Origin: CAZHVS01 sp964536015
Lineage (GTDB): Bacteria; Bacteroidota; Ignavibacteria; Ignavibacteriales; Ignavibacteriaceae
Length of the DNA: 64,000 nt
Assembly (NCBI GenBank): GCA_964536015.1
Contig: CAZHVS010000005.1
Span: forward strand, 1-64,000
Direction of reading: 5' to 3'
The position numbers and the translations under genes are program-made. Below, piece after piece: positions 25,572 to 34,845 of this stretch. Under the pieces are notes generated by a model. That model saw only the letters and a list, made by a program, of their open reading frames with translations. It had not been told where the DNA came from and did not search any database. Numbering within the stretch: position 1 is the first letter of the stretch; each line of letters begins with the position of its first letter.

Positions 25572-27383
25572 ATGGATAACGAACAAACATACGCACTGCT
25601 TCGCGACCCCGATATGAAAGAAATTTTTGAGAGTTTTATTGTTGAAACTAAGGAAATTCTTGAGGGTCTTGACCTCGACTTAGTAGAATTAGAAAATCAT
25701 TCTGATGATGCTGATTTATTAAATAAAATATTTCGGGCTTTTCATACAGTAAAGGGGACCTCGGGTTTTCTTGGATTAAATAAAATGACAAAGCTGACAC
25801 ACCGATGCGAAGATATTCTGAATAAACTTCGAAAAGGGGAAGCTCATCTTAATGAAGAAATCATGGAAGGCATTCTTCATTCATACGACAACCTTAAAGC
25901 ATTGTTAAATGTAATTGAAACTCAATTGAATGAAGATTATGATGTTGAAGGGGTTATCGTTGAACTTGAAAGAATAATTCAAACTCTCGATAAAAAAGAA
26001 ACAAAAACAGAAACAGTCCCTGAAGCACAAAAAACTGAACCCATTACAGTATCGGAACCTCAGGAACTAATTCAAACTGTTGATATTCCAAATGAAACAG
26101 TTTCGATTGACATCCCTTCGGCCATACAAGCAACGGAGCAGACTCAAGCACAACAGCAAAAAACACAAGTTCAAAATGTTAATAAAAAAGGAGATAACAC
26201 GATCAGAGTTGATGTAGATCGGCTTGATGAACTCGTTAATATTGTCTCTGAACTTGTGCTGGGAAGAAACCGTTTAATGCAGGTTTATATTGATGCTGCT
26301 ATGCAGCACGAAGGGACTAAACTTGTTAAGGACTTGGCTGAAACTTCAAGGCAGATTGATTTGATGACAACAGAACTTCAGCTTGCAGTGATGAAAACAA
26401 GAATGATTAAAATTGCAAAAGTTTTTAATAAGTATCCCCGTTTGGTAAGGGATTTAAGCAAAGAATCAGGAAAAGAAATTGATTTATTTATTTCTGGCGA
26501 GGAAACTGAACTTGACAAAACGTTAATTGAAGAAATAAATGACCCGCTTGTACATCTTATTAGAAATTCGATTGATCATGGGATTGAAACTCCTGAAGTA
26601 CGAGTGAAAAAAGGGAAAAATCCACGAGGAAAAATTTCTCTTTCTGCCGAACATGAAGGAAATAATATTTTAATTACAATTGAAGATGATGGAAAAGGTA
26701 TTGACCCGGATGTAATTAAAGAAAAAGCAATCAGTAAGGGATTAATTTCAAGAGAAAGAGCGAATGATTTATCGCGACAGGAAGTATATAATTTATTGTT
26801 CTTGCCAGGTTTTTCGACCGCTGAAAAAGTGACAAATATTTCTGGACGTGGTGTAGGAATGGATGTTGTAAAAACCAATGTCATGAAATTGCGGGGAATA
26901 ATTAATATTGAATCAGCGGTTAATCAGGGTACTAAAATTATTATAAAACTACCGCTCACTCTTGCAATCATTCAGGGTTTGCTTGTTGGCGTTGGTGAAG
27001 AAGTAGTAATAATTCCTCTTAATTCAGTTATTGAAGTTGTTCGTGTTCATCGTGAACAAATTTCTACAATTAACCAGAAAGAAGTTATAAAACTAAGAGA
27101 TTCTGTGCTGCCGTTGCTGGATATTGATTCGCTGCTGTATCGTAAATATAGTGAAGAAGAAAATTCTATTTGGCAATATGTTGTAATTGTTGGTATAGCT
27201 GAAAAAACATTTGGAATAAAAGTAGATAATTTACTTGGTCAACGTGAGGTAGTTATTAAATCACTTGGCAATTATCTTGGAACAATTGAAGGAATAGCAG
27301 GCTCAACTATTATGGGTGATGGAAGAGTTCTTGTAATTCTTGACCTGGCTGGATTATTAAATAAAATCAGAGCAATGCAGTGA
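25572..27383 (+). CDS. cheA: Chemotaxis histidine kinase CheA
   Basis: A 603-residue kinase. P1 Hpt domain with H58 in FHTVKGTSGFLG; a Gln/Thr/Pro-rich linker (about 135-205) with no evident P2 CheY-binding domain; P3 dimerisation; P4 ATPase (HLIRNSIDHGIE, DDGKGID, SGRGVGMDVV); P5 CheW-like docking domain. It autophosphorylates under receptor control and passes phosphate to CheY and CheB. The ATG at 25572 is preferred to a TTG at 25560. It starts 4 nt after cheZ and overlaps cheB by 4 nt. Absence of a clear P2 is notable but seen in other CheAs. Confidence 0.97.
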   Translation: MDNEQTYALLRDPDMKEIFESFIVETKEILEGLDLDLVELENHSDDADLLNKIFRAFHTVKGTSGFLGLNKMTKLTHRCEDILNKLRKGEAHLNEEIMEGILHSYDNLKALLNVIETQLNEDYDVEGVIVELERIIQTLDKKETKTETVPEAQKTEPITVSEPQELIQTVDIPNETVSIDIPSAIQATEQTQAQQQKTQVQNVNKKGDNTIRVDVDRLDELVNIVSELVLGRNRLMQVYIDAAMQHEGTKLVKDLAETSRQIDLMTTELQLAVMKTRMIKIAKVFNKYPRLVRDLSKESGKEIDLFISGEETELDKTLIEEINDPLVHLIRNSIDHGIETPEVRVKKGKNPRGKISLSAEHEGNNILITIEDDGKGIDPDVIKEKAISKGLISRERANDLSRQEVYNLLFLPGFSTAEKVTNISGRGVGMDVVKTNVMKLRGIINIESAVNQGTKIIIKLPLTLAIIQGLLVGVGEEVVIIPLNSVIEVVRVHREQISTINQKEVIKLRDSVLPLLDIDSLLYRKYSEEENSIWQYVVIVGIAEKTFGIKVDNLLGQREVVIKSLGNYLGTIEGIAGSTIMGDGRVLVILDLAGLLNKIRAMQ

Positions 27384-28471
27384 GTAAAATAAGAGTATTA
27401 ATTGTCGATGATTCTGCTTTCATGCGGAAGTCTCTTTCTATTATGCTTACTTCGGATCCCGAAATTGAAATAATCGGAACGGCAAAAGATGGAGAAGAAG
27501 GAATTGAACTTGTAAAGAAACTTCAACCAGATTTGGTTACTCTCGATATTGAAATGCCGAAGTTAGATGGACTTTCAGCACTAAAGAGGATAATGAGCGA
27601 ATGCCCCACCGATGTAATAATGGTAAGCTCTCTTACTTCAGAAGGTGCTGAGGCAACGATGAAAGCACTGGAACTTGGTGCTGTTGATTTTATTCCAAAA
27701 GAAATGTCTTTTGTTAATGTAAACATTGTAAAAATAAAAGAAGACTTAATAAAAAAAGTTAAAACAATTGTTAAGCAGAAAACTTTAAAATCGCGGCTTA
27801 GCAGAATACTTTCTTACACTAATAAATTAACTGCTGACCAGGCAAAGAAAATAACTTTTGTTTCTACTCCACTTAAAATACCGACATTAAATTTCAGAGC
27901 AATTGCACTTGGTATTTCTACTGGCGGACCTTTATCTCTTCAAAAAGTTATTCCCAAAATAAGCCCTAAGATAAGCTGTCCGATGTTTATAGTTCAGCAT
28001 ATGCCACCAAAGTTTACAAAATCTTTAGCAGAAAGATTGAATGGAATGAGTTCAGTTGAAGTTAAAGAAGCTGAAGATGGTGAACAGGTAAAACAGGGAG
28101 TCGTTTATATTGCTCCAGGCGGATATCATATGTTTGTTGAAAATAAGTCAATAGGAAATATTCGTATAAGAATTTCTGAAGAACCTTCGAACACTTTGCA
28201 TCGTCCCGCTGTTGATGTTATGATGAAATCTGTAATCAATGTCTATGGCAAAAATACTCTTGGGGTAATTATGACGGGTATGGGAAAAGATGGTTATGAA
28301 GCTATAAAAGACCTCAAACTACTGGGTGGATATTCGATAGCCCAGGATGAGGAGACCTGCGTTGTTTACGGTATGCCAAAAGCAGTTGTAGATGCAGGGC
28401 TTGCAGATGCAGTATTGCCCCTGGAAAAAATTTCTGAATCAATAAACAGGTTAGTTCTAAATGAAAGATAA
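27380..28471 (+). CDS. cheB: Chemoreceptor methylesterase/deamidase CheB
   Basis: A 363-residue two-domain enzyme. Receiver residues 1-125 with D10-D11 and phospho-site D56. The C-terminal esterase has its catalytic triad in GISTGGP (Ser), IVQHMPPKF (His) and MTGMGKDGYEA (Asp). When phosphorylated by CheA it removes receptor methyl groups and may deamidate receptor glutamines. It starts with GTG within a GTGA overlap with the cheA stop, indicating translational coupling. It overlaps a small gene at its end by 11 nt. Confidence 0.97.
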   Translation: MSKIRVLIVDDSAFMRKSLSIMLTSDPEIEIIGTAKDGEEGIELVKKLQPDLVTLDIEMPKLDGLSALKRIMSECPTDVIMVSSLTSEGAEATMKALELGAVDFIPKEMSFVNVNIVKIKEDLIKKVKTIVKQKTLKSRLSRILSYTNKLTADQAKKITFVSTPLKIPTLNFRAIALGISTGGPLSLQKVIPKISPKISCPMFIVQHMPPKFTKSLAERLNGMSSVEVKEAEDGEQVKQGVVYIAPGGYHMFVENKSIGNIRIRISEEPSNTLHRPAVDVMMKSVINVYGKNTLGVIMTGMGKDGYEAIKDLKLLGGYSIAQDEETCVVYGMPKAVVDAGLADAVLPLEKISESINRLVLNER

Positions 28472-28706
28472 TTTTAATCCTATACTTTATTCTGAAGTTT
28501 CTTACCGAGATAATGGTAAAAAGAAAAATGTAATTAAAGCAAAACAGGCAAATCTTAAAGATTCTGTCAGTATTGCGGTTGAAGAAGAAAGCGTAGAAGG
28601 AGTAAAAATAATCCTAAAAAAAGATAAAGATGAGAACATTAAAGAAATCAAATTTGTTTGCTCTTGCGGAGAAACAAAATCAATTATTCTGGATTACAAT
28701 GAATGA
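28461..28706 (+). CDS. Unrecognised small protein with a CSCG motif
   Basis: An 81-residue charged protein that overlaps cheB by 11 nt, so it is probably translated with it. The predicted structure is mostly beta strands. Near the C-terminus is FVCSCGETKSIILDY, a Cys-x-Cys pair that could be half of a zinc or iron site or simply reactive cysteines. No family is recognised and there is no signal peptide. It closes the che operon before the sigma-54-like promoter of flgB. Confidence 0.7.
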   Translation: MKDNFNPILYSEVSYRDNGKKKNVIKAKQANLKDSVSIAVEEESVEGVKIILKKDKDENIKEIKFVCSCGETKSIILDYNE

Positions 28707-28788
28707 AGAATAATTACCAACTGCACAATTTTAGCCACTAATTTCTTCAAATTACTTCCACTCTGTTCAAAAATCAATAAAAAGCTTA

Positions 28789-28804
28789 TGGCATTGCATT
28801 TGAA
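28789..28804 (+). promoter_or_regulatory. Sigma-54-like promoter of the flgB operon
   Basis: TGGCAT-TGCAT-TTGAA, compared with the known -24/-12 consensus TGGCAC-N5-TTGCA. The only serious departure is A for C in the -12 GC. The same TTGAA appears at two other flagellar operons here. The expected start is near 28815, about 19 nt before flgB. Confidence 0.65.
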
Positions 28805-28833
28805 ATTCTTTTGTAAAAAAAGAATTAAAAATA

Positions 28834-29232
28834 ATGCCGCAATCAACAATAAATGTACTTGAAAAACTTATCGGCTATACTTCGCTTAGGCAGAAAGTAA
28901 TAGCTAAGAACATTGCTAATGTCAATACTGTTGGATACCAGAAAGAAGATGTGAAATTTAACGAACTTCTTCAACAGGGATTGAATGTCAATATGCAGGT
29001 TACCAATACAAAACATTTTAACCGCGGTCTTGATGCTGACGAGACCTCATCTGAATTTACTGTTGTTAAAGATCAAAGCCAGGATATGGTTTCCGGGTTT
29101 AATAATGTAGAAATAGACAAAGAAATGGCAGACCTTGCAGAAAATGCAATATTATTCAAGTTTGCTGCTCGTAAATTAAACTCATATTTCAAGAACCTTC
29201 AGGATGTAATTAGAGGAGGAGGAAGATCATGA
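28834..29232 (+). CDS. flgB: Proximal rod protein FlgB
   Basis: A 132-residue rod subunit. The N-terminal helix carries the axial-protein signature KNIANVNTVGYQKEDVKF. The C-terminal helix (EIDKEMADLAENAILFKFAARKL) packs in the rod core. FlgB forms the first axial layer with FliE above the MS ring. It is first in a long operon reaching flgE, behind a sigma-54-like site, and overlaps flgC by 4 nt (ATGA). Confidence 0.96.
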   Translation: MPQSTINVLEKLIGYTSLRQKVIAKNIANVNTVGYQKEDVKFNELLQQGLNVNMQVTNTKHFNRGLDADETSSEFTVVKDQSQDMVSGFNNVEIDKEMADLAENAILFKFAARKLNSYFKNLQDVIRGGGRS

Positions 29233-29726
29233 AAATTGGAGATAACTTTTTAAGTTTCCAGATCAGCTCTAAAGGAATGAGCGTGCAGAGGAAAAAAATG
29301 GATCTTATTGCAGAGAATATTGCAAATACAGAAACCACAAAAATGCCTGATGGACTTCCATACAGAAGAAAAACCCTGCAGGTTTCTTCAACTCAAGGGG
29401 CAAACAATGGAATTCAGGAAGTCAGCAACCAGCTTCAGTTAAAAACCACAAGCGAAAATCATTTTTCAACAGAAATGGCAAATTTTTTAGGTAATAAGAA
29501 AGTTGACTACGGAATTAATTCCAAAGAAGTAATTGACGAAACAATGGGACAAAAAGTTTATATGCCCGATCATCCGGATGCCGATGAAAAAGGATTTGTT
29601 CAAATGCCTAATGTTAATGTTGTTACAGAAATGGTTGATATGATTACTGCAACAAGAAGTTATGAGGCAAATCTTACCGCTTTCAATTCTGCAAAACAAA
29701 TAGCAAAAGATTCACTGGATATATAA
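29229..29726 (+). CDS. flgC: Proximal rod protein FlgC
   Basis: A 165-residue rod subunit with N-terminal signature IAENIANTETTKMPDGLPYRR and C-terminal helix VNVVTEMVDMITATRSYEAN followed by KQIAKDSL. It builds the proximal rod with FlgB and FlgF. It starts inside the flgB stop (ATGA). A small unrecognised gene, not fliE, follows after 1 nt. Confidence 0.97.
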   Translation: MKIGDNFLSFQISSKGMSVQRKKMDLIAENIANTETTKMPDGLPYRRKTLQVSSTQGANNGIQEVSNQLQLKTTSENHFSTEMANFLGNKKVDYGINSKEVIDETMGQKVYMPDHPDADEKGFVQMPNVNVVTEMVDMITATRSYEANLTAFNSAKQIAKDSLDI

Positions 29727-29727
29727 T

Positions 29728-29952
29728 ATGAAAATAACAAACAATAGTATCGGAAATTATTCACTTTATTCTATTAACAAACCTTTAGAAACGACAAGCA
29801 ATTCTACTGAAGCAGTTTCTAAAGAGGAAAAAAATTTTTTTGTAAAAATGTATCCACAAAATAAAACTGAAATTATGGATTATCATTTTTATCAACGTAC
29901 CGGAAAAATGTCCGGCGTTGGTTTAGGTTCAATGTTTGATAAGAGAGGTTAG
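29728..29952 (+). CDS. Unrecognised small protein between flgC and fliE
   Basis: A 74-residue soluble protein. A Ser/Thr/Asn-rich start is followed by EEKNFFVKMYPQNKTEIMDY, then HFYQRTGKMSGVGLGSMFDKRG. The C-terminal half is aromatic, Gly-rich and well patterned, suggesting conservation. It is read between flgC (1-nt gap) and fliE (1-nt gap), where most flagellar operons have nothing. It may be a chaperone or rod accessory factor, but no function can be shown. Confidence 0.75.
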   Translation: MKITNNSIGNYSLYSINKPLETTSNSTEAVSKEEKNFFVKMYPQNKTEIMDYHFYQRTGKMSGVGLGSMFDKRG

Positions 29953-29953
29953 A

Positions 29954-30241
29954 ATGAATATTAATGAAATAGGAAAATCATTCGTTTCAATTTTTCCGCA
30001 AAAAGAAGTGGAAAAACCCAGCCAGACTCCTTTTGGAGAAGTTTTTACTGATTTTGTAAAACAGGTTAACGCTGATCAACAGCAATCTAATCTTATGTTA
30101 AATGATTTTGTTGAAGGCAAGGGTGTTGAAATGCACGAAGTTATGATTGCTGGTGAAAAAGCAAAAACAAGTCTTGATCTTCTTATGGAAATAAGAAATA
30201 AAACAATTGATATGTACAAAGAATTAACGAGAATGCAATAA
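29954..30241 (+). CDS. fliE: MS ring-rod junction protein FliE
   Basis: A 95-residue protein of typical FliE size. The C-terminal two-thirds match the family: FGEVFTDFVKQVNADQQQSN, then VEMHEVMIAGEKAKTSLDLL and MYKELTRMQ at the end. FliE joins the rod to the MS ring and is an early export substrate. The ATG at 29954 follows GAGAGG; a TTG at 29936 is less likely. It lies 2 nt before fliF. Confidence 0.95.
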   Translation: MNINEIGKSFVSIFPQKEVEKPSQTPFGEVFTDFVKQVNADQQQSNLMLNDFVEGKGVEMHEVMIAGEKAKTSLDLLMEIRNKTIDMYKELTRMQ

Positions 30242-30243
30242 CC

Positions 30244-31848
30244 GTGGAACCAAATAAAAATTATATTAAAAGTGTAGTTGAATTATTTAACCGCCTGACA
30301 ATTAAACAAAGAATGTTAATTGGCGGAATCATTGTTGGCAGCATTGTCTTTTTAATTTTTATAATGTTTATATTAAATGAACCAAGTTATGCTGTCCTGT
30401 ATTCAAATCTATCTCAGGAAGATGCTTCAAAAGTAGTTGAACAACTTACCGCACAAAAAATTCCTTATAAAATTGAAGACAATGGTCAATCAATTAGAAT
30501 TCCTAAAGACAAAGTTTATGAAATGAGACTTTCTTTAGCTGGCAAGGGAATTCCAAATTCGGGTGTGGTCGGTTACGAAATCTTTGATAAGAACACAATG
30601 GGTATGTCAGAGTTCATGCAAAAACTTAGCTACAAAAGAGCTCTGGAAGGTGAACTTGCAAGAACCATTATGGAACAAAAAGGAATTGAAGTTGCAAGGG
30701 TTCATATTGTTGTTCCGCAGAAATCTGTATTTAAAGATGAGCAAAAAGAACCAACGGCTTCTGTTGTATTAAAACTTTCCGGCAATTACGATTTGACTCA
30801 GGGAAATGTAACTGCAATTGCTAATCTTGTAGCAAGCAGTGTAGAGGGTTTGAAACCATCAAAGGTTACCATAGTTGATTCCAAAGGAAAATTGCTTTCA
30901 CAAAATTCTGAAGAAAATTCTCTTGGTGTAATTACCTCAAAGCAATATGAATTAAAAAATAATGTTGAAAATTACCTGGCAAATAAAGCTCAAAGTCTTC
31001 TTGATAATGTGCTTGGATTTGGCAATGCTATGGTTAAAGTAAATGTTGATTTAAATTTTAACCAGGTTGAAAAACAGATTGAAAGCTTTGATCCGGAATC
31101 ACAGGTTGCTATAAGTGAGCAGACCAATAAATCTGAAAGTAGTGGAAAGAATTTAAGCGACTCAAACGGTGTTGCAAATGAAAACTCAATTACGAATTAT
31201 GAAGTTAGCAAAACATTAGAAAAAGTAATTGAAGGCACCGGTAATATTAAAAGGATAACAGTTGCAGCTGTTATTAATGGAATTACAAAAGAAATTAAAA
31301 AAGGTGATAAGACAGAAAAAGTTGTTGAACAAAGAACAGATGAACAATTACAAAAACTTGATCAAATAATCAGACAGGCTGTTGGCATAGATCAGGATCG
31401 AAACGACCAGGTATCGGTTGTTTGTATGCCTTTTGAATCTTCAAATCTTGAACAGACTCTTGAAGAAGAAGGCTCTCCGTTAAATAAAATGGATAAGTGG
31501 ATGAACCTTGTTGGAATTGTTGCAGCAATTATTGCAGCAATGTTTGTTCTTAAACAATTGCTTAACAGATTAAAGAATGAGAAAATAATTATTGGAACAG
31601 TGCAAACAGCCGGTGCACCTCAATTTGATCTTGCGATTCCTCAACCTGTTCAAACAGAAACAAAAACAAAACCTCTATCATCAAAAAATAAACGCCCTGC
31701 TCTTGAAGTTGGTGATATTGAAGATGAAATAAGTGATGAAGCGGTTAATAAGAAAATTAAACATGAAAAAATAGTAAACTATGTTGCCCAGAATCCTTCT
31801 GAAGCAGCAAAACTAATAAATCTCTGGTTAAAAGAAGATGAGTTCTAA
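30244..31848 (+). CDS. fliF: MS-ring protein FliF
   Basis: A 534-residue inner-membrane protein. Membrane helices lie near residues 24-43 and 418-438 and flank a large periplasmic part with the YscJ-type ring-building domain (SYAVLYSNLSQEDASKVVEQ, then KGIEVARVHIVVPQKSVF). The cytoplasmic tail (about 440-534) ends in an acidic helix that docks FliG. It uses a GTG start. It overlaps fliG by 11 nt. FliF is the base on which the rod, C ring and export gate assemble. Confidence 0.97.
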   Translation: MEPNKNYIKSVVELFNRLTIKQRMLIGGIIVGSIVFLIFIMFILNEPSYAVLYSNLSQEDASKVVEQLTAQKIPYKIEDNGQSIRIPKDKVYEMRLSLAGKGIPNSGVVGYEIFDKNTMGMSEFMQKLSYKRALEGELARTIMEQKGIEVARVHIVVPQKSVFKDEQKEPTASVVLKLSGNYDLTQGNVTAIANLVASSVEGLKPSKVTIVDSKGKLLSQNSEENSLGVITSKQYELKNNVENYLANKAQSLLDNVLGFGNAMVKVNVDLNFNQVEKQIESFDPESQVAISEQTNKSESSGKNLSDSNGVANENSITNYEVSKTLEKVIEGTGNIKRITVAAVINGITKEIKKGDKTEKVVEQRTDEQLQKLDQIIRQAVGIDQDRNDQVSVVCMPFESSNLEQTLEEEGSPLNKMDKWMNLVGIVAAIIAAMFVLKQLLNRLKNEKIIIGTVQTAGAPQFDLAIPQPVQTETKTKPLSSKNKRPALEVGDIEDEISDEAVNKKIKHEKIVNYVAQNPSEAAKLINLWLKEDEF

Positions 31849-32878
31849 TACACAAATACAAAAAAAAGAAGCGGTACAGGAATTATCCGGACTGCAAAAA
31901 GCAGCTTTAATGATGATTGCTTTTGATGTTGATACTGCTGCTCAGGTATTAAAATATGTTGATCCACAGGATATTGAATTAATCTCTGCTGAAATATCTA
32001 AAGTAAAAAACATTCCTTCTAATGTTGTAGAAGGAGTAATGGATGATTATTACAATATGATTACAGCAAGAGAATATGTGCTTGAGGGTGGAATCGAGTT
32101 TGCTCAACAGGTGCTTGAAAAATCTTTTGGTTTATCAAAAGCAATGGAGATAATAGAGAAAGTAAAAAGTATTACTACATTGCACGGGTTTGATGTTCTA
32201 AAGAAAGCAGATAGTACTCAGCTTGTAAATTTTTTAAGTAAAGAACATCCCCAAACAATTGCTCTTATTCTTTCTCATCTTAGTCCTGATCAAACAGCAA
32301 GTGCACTAAAGGAATTACCACAGGATTTGCGGGTTGATGTTGCATATAGAATTGCTTCACTTGGAAAAATTTCTCCGCATACTTTAAAACAAATTGAGCG
32401 TGTGGTTGATGAACTTGCAGGGATTTCCATAAGTCAATCTGTAAGGCAAATTGGTGGACCAAAAAGTCTTGCCACAATTCTTAACCGCACAAATGTTGGA
32501 GTCAGTAAAGAAATACTATCTCAAATGGAACAGATTGATTCTGAAGTTGCATTTGAAGTAAAAAGATTAATGTTTCTGTTTGAAGATGTGATTCACATTC
32601 CTAACAAAGATATTCAAAGAATTTTAAAAGAAATTGATCGTAAGGATCTGGCGCTTGCTCTTAAAGCAGTTGATGATAAGCTTCGTGATAAAATATTTTC
32701 TAATATGTCCGAGAGAGCTGCAGATTTGTTGAAAGAAGAGCTGCAATACATGGGACCGATAAAATTAAAAGAAGTAGAAGCTGCTCAGGCACGAATTGTT
32801 GATGTTATTAAAGTTCTTGAGGAACAGGGAGAAATCAGTCTAAATCTTCGTGGAGGACCTGAAGAAGTATATGTCTAA
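31838..32878 (+). CDS. fliG: Motor switch protein FliG
   Basis: A 346-residue C-ring subunit. The N-terminal domain (GLQKAALMMIAFDVDTAAQV) binds FliF. The middle domain has the EHPQTIALILSHL motif contacting FliM. The C-terminal domain (LMFLFEDVIHIPNKDIQRIL, then DRKDLALALK) carries the charged helix that meets the stator. It lies in the fliE-fliK run, overlapping fliF and fliH. No motA/motB stator genes occur in this window. Confidence 0.98.
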   Translation: MSSNTQIQKKEAVQELSGLQKAALMMIAFDVDTAAQVLKYVDPQDIELISAEISKVKNIPSNVVEGVMDDYYNMITAREYVLEGGIEFAQQVLEKSFGLSKAMEIIEKVKSITTLHGFDVLKKADSTQLVNFLSKEHPQTIALILSHLSPDQTASALKELPQDLRVDVAYRIASLGKISPHTLKQIERVVDELAGISISQSVRQIGGPKSLATILNRTNVGVSKEILSQMEQIDSEVAFEVKRLMFLFEDVIHIPNKDIQRILKEIDRKDLALALKAVDDKLRDKIFSNMSERAADLLKEELQYMGPIKLKEVEAAQARIVDVIKVLEEQGEISLNLRGGPEEVYV

Positions 32879-33521
32879 TGTAATTAAATTAAAAAACAAG
32901 CCAAGAATCTTAAAAACTGATTTTGGTTTTGAGGCAGATAATCAAAATGAAATTAACCAGAATTTAGATGCTGAACTTCAGTATAAAAAAGAACTTGAAA
33001 ATCAGTACAACATTGGTTTTGGGGATGGTTTTGCAACCGCTAAAGAAAAACTTGAAAATGATTTCAACTCTGAATTAATAAGTAAGTCAGAAGAGTTCTA
33101 TAAAATTCTTTCAAGTTTTGAAGAAAAGTTATTTACATATGAAACTGCATTTAATGAAATTATATCAACTCTTTCAATAAAAATTGCAGAAAAAATTATT
33201 AAAAGTCAGATTACTTTTAAAACAAATATAGAAGAAACAATTAGGGAATCAGCAAGAAAAATAATAGGGGCAAATGAAATCTTAATACGTTTACATCCAA
33301 CAGATTATGAAGTGCTTGTAAATGACAGTTCTAAAAATCTTATTGAGAATTCTTTTACTAAAATAAAGTTTGAAATAAATGATACAATTGAGCCTGGCGG
33401 TTGTTACATCGAGTCTGAAATAGGTAATGTTGACGCAAGGATTAAAACTCAACTTGAAGAAATTGAAAAAACTTTTGATGCTTACAAATCAAACTTGAAC
33501 GAGCAGGATGGAAATAACTGA
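32871..33521 (+). CDS. fliH: Export ATPase regulator FliH
   Basis: A 216-residue protein. The N-terminal part is polar; the central coiled coil (about 40-110) includes GFGDGFATAKEKLE. The C-terminal globular domain (about 110-215) resembles the V/F-type ATPase stalk E subunit (ILIRLHPTDYEVLV, then PGGCYIESEIGNVDARI). It binds FliI and links it to the C ring. The ATG at 32871 is preferred to GTG 32850. It overlaps both fliG and fliI. Confidence 0.92.
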   Translation: MSNVIKLKNKPRILKTDFGFEADNQNEINQNLDAELQYKKELENQYNIGFGDGFATAKEKLENDFNSELISKSEEFYKILSSFEEKLFTYETAFNEIISTLSIKIAEKIIKSQITFKTNIEETIRESARKIIGANEILIRLHPTDYEVLVNDSSKNLIENSFTKIKFEINDTIEPGGCYIESEIGNVDARIKTQLEEIEKTFDAYKSNLNEQDGNN

Positions 33522-34839
33522 TTACTATATTAACAAGTATTCATCTCTTATTGATAGAACTGATACAATAAAACTTCATGGTAAAATTTCAGATGTTATT
33601 GGATGTGTTGTTGTATCGAACGGTCCGAGTGTAGTTCTTGGTGAGATTTGTGAGATAATTGACAAGAGCGGAAAAGAAGTTTGCAAAGCGGAGGTTGTTG
33701 GGTTCAAGGAAGGGAAAATTCTATCTATTGCAGTGGGAGAAGTTCATAATCTTTCTCCCCTCTGCGAGATAGTTGCAACGGGAAAAAGTTTTCGTGTTGG
33801 AGTAGGTCCCAATTTGTTAGGGAGGGTGCTTGATGGTCTGGGAAATCCTATTGATGGCAAAGGAGAAATTGAAGTTACTTCATATCGCGATAGTCATCGT
33901 GAACCACCAAATCCACTTGAACGTAAAAGAATTAATGAAGCTCTTCAAACAGGAGTAAGAACAATAGATGGGTTGCTTACATGTGGTAAAGGACAAAGGG
34001 TGGGAATTTTTGCAGGAAGCGGCGTGGGGAAAAGCGTATTACTTGGAATGATAGCAAGAAATACAAATGCAGATGTTAATGTTATAGTGCTTGTTGGGGA
34101 ACGCGGAAGAGAAGTACGTGAATTTATAGAAAAAGATCTTGGAGAAGAAGGATTAAAACGTTCGGTAATAGTAGTTGCAACTAGTGATAAGCCGGCTTTA
34201 TTAAGAATTAAAGCCGCCTTTATTGGAACAACTATTGCAGAATATTTTCGCGATCTTGGTCGTGATGTTGTGCTAATGATGGATTCAGTTACAAGATTTG
34301 CTATGGCTCAACGAGAGATTGGTTTAACTATTGGTGAACCGCCAACTACTAAAGGATATACTCCATCAGTGTTTGCATTATTACCAAAACTATTAGAAAG
34401 AGCAGGGACATCAAGTGTCGGTTCCATAACTGGTTTTTATACTACGCTTGTTGATGGTGATGATATGACCGAACCTATTGCAGACGCTGTCAGATCAATA
34501 TTGGACGGACATATTGTTTTATCGCGAAAGATTGCTAATAAAGGACAATTTCCCGCAATTGATCCATTGCAGAGTGTTAGTCGTGTTATGCCTGATATTG
34601 TAACAAATGATCATTTGCAGAGAGCTATGAGTTTCAACGAAATTCTTTCAACTTATAATGAAGCAGAAGATCTTATAAATATTGGTGCATATGTAAGAGG
34701 AAGTAATTTACAGATTGATCATGCTTTGTCAAAAATAAATTCTTTAAGAAGTTTTCTGAAACAACATTTTAAAGATGAAGCAAAATATGAAGATACTATC
34801 AATCGTTTGAATAATATTATTGAGCAGCCGTTAGTGTAA
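33508..34839 (+). CDS. fliI: Flagellar export ATPase FliI
   Basis: A 443-residue member of the F1/V1 ATPase alpha-beta family. Walker A is GIFAGSGVGKSVLLG near residue 168. The Walker B strand is DVVLMMDSVTRFA. The family signature PSVFALLPKLLERAG is present. It forms a hexamer at the base of the type III export gate. It overlaps fliH by 14 nt and is followed by fliJ. Confidence 0.98.
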   Translation: MEITDYYINKYSSLIDRTDTIKLHGKISDVIGCVVVSNGPSVVLGEICEIIDKSGKEVCKAEVVGFKEGKILSIAVGEVHNLSPLCEIVATGKSFRVGVGPNLLGRVLDGLGNPIDGKGEIEVTSYRDSHREPPNPLERKRINEALQTGVRTIDGLLTCGKGQRVGIFAGSGVGKSVLLGMIARNTNADVNVIVLVGERGREVREFIEKDLGEEGLKRSVIVVATSDKPALLRIKAAFIGTTIAEYFRDLGRDVVLMMDSVTRFAMAQREIGLTIGEPPTTKGYTPSVFALLPKLLERAGTSSVGSITGFYTTLVDGDDMTEPIADAVRSILDGHIVLSRKIANKGQFPAIDPLQSVSRVMPDIVTNDHLQRAMSFNEILSTYNEAEDLINIGAYVRGSNLQIDHALSKINSLRSFLKQHFKDEAKYEDTINRLNNIIEQPLV

Positions 34840-34845
34840 CAGTTT

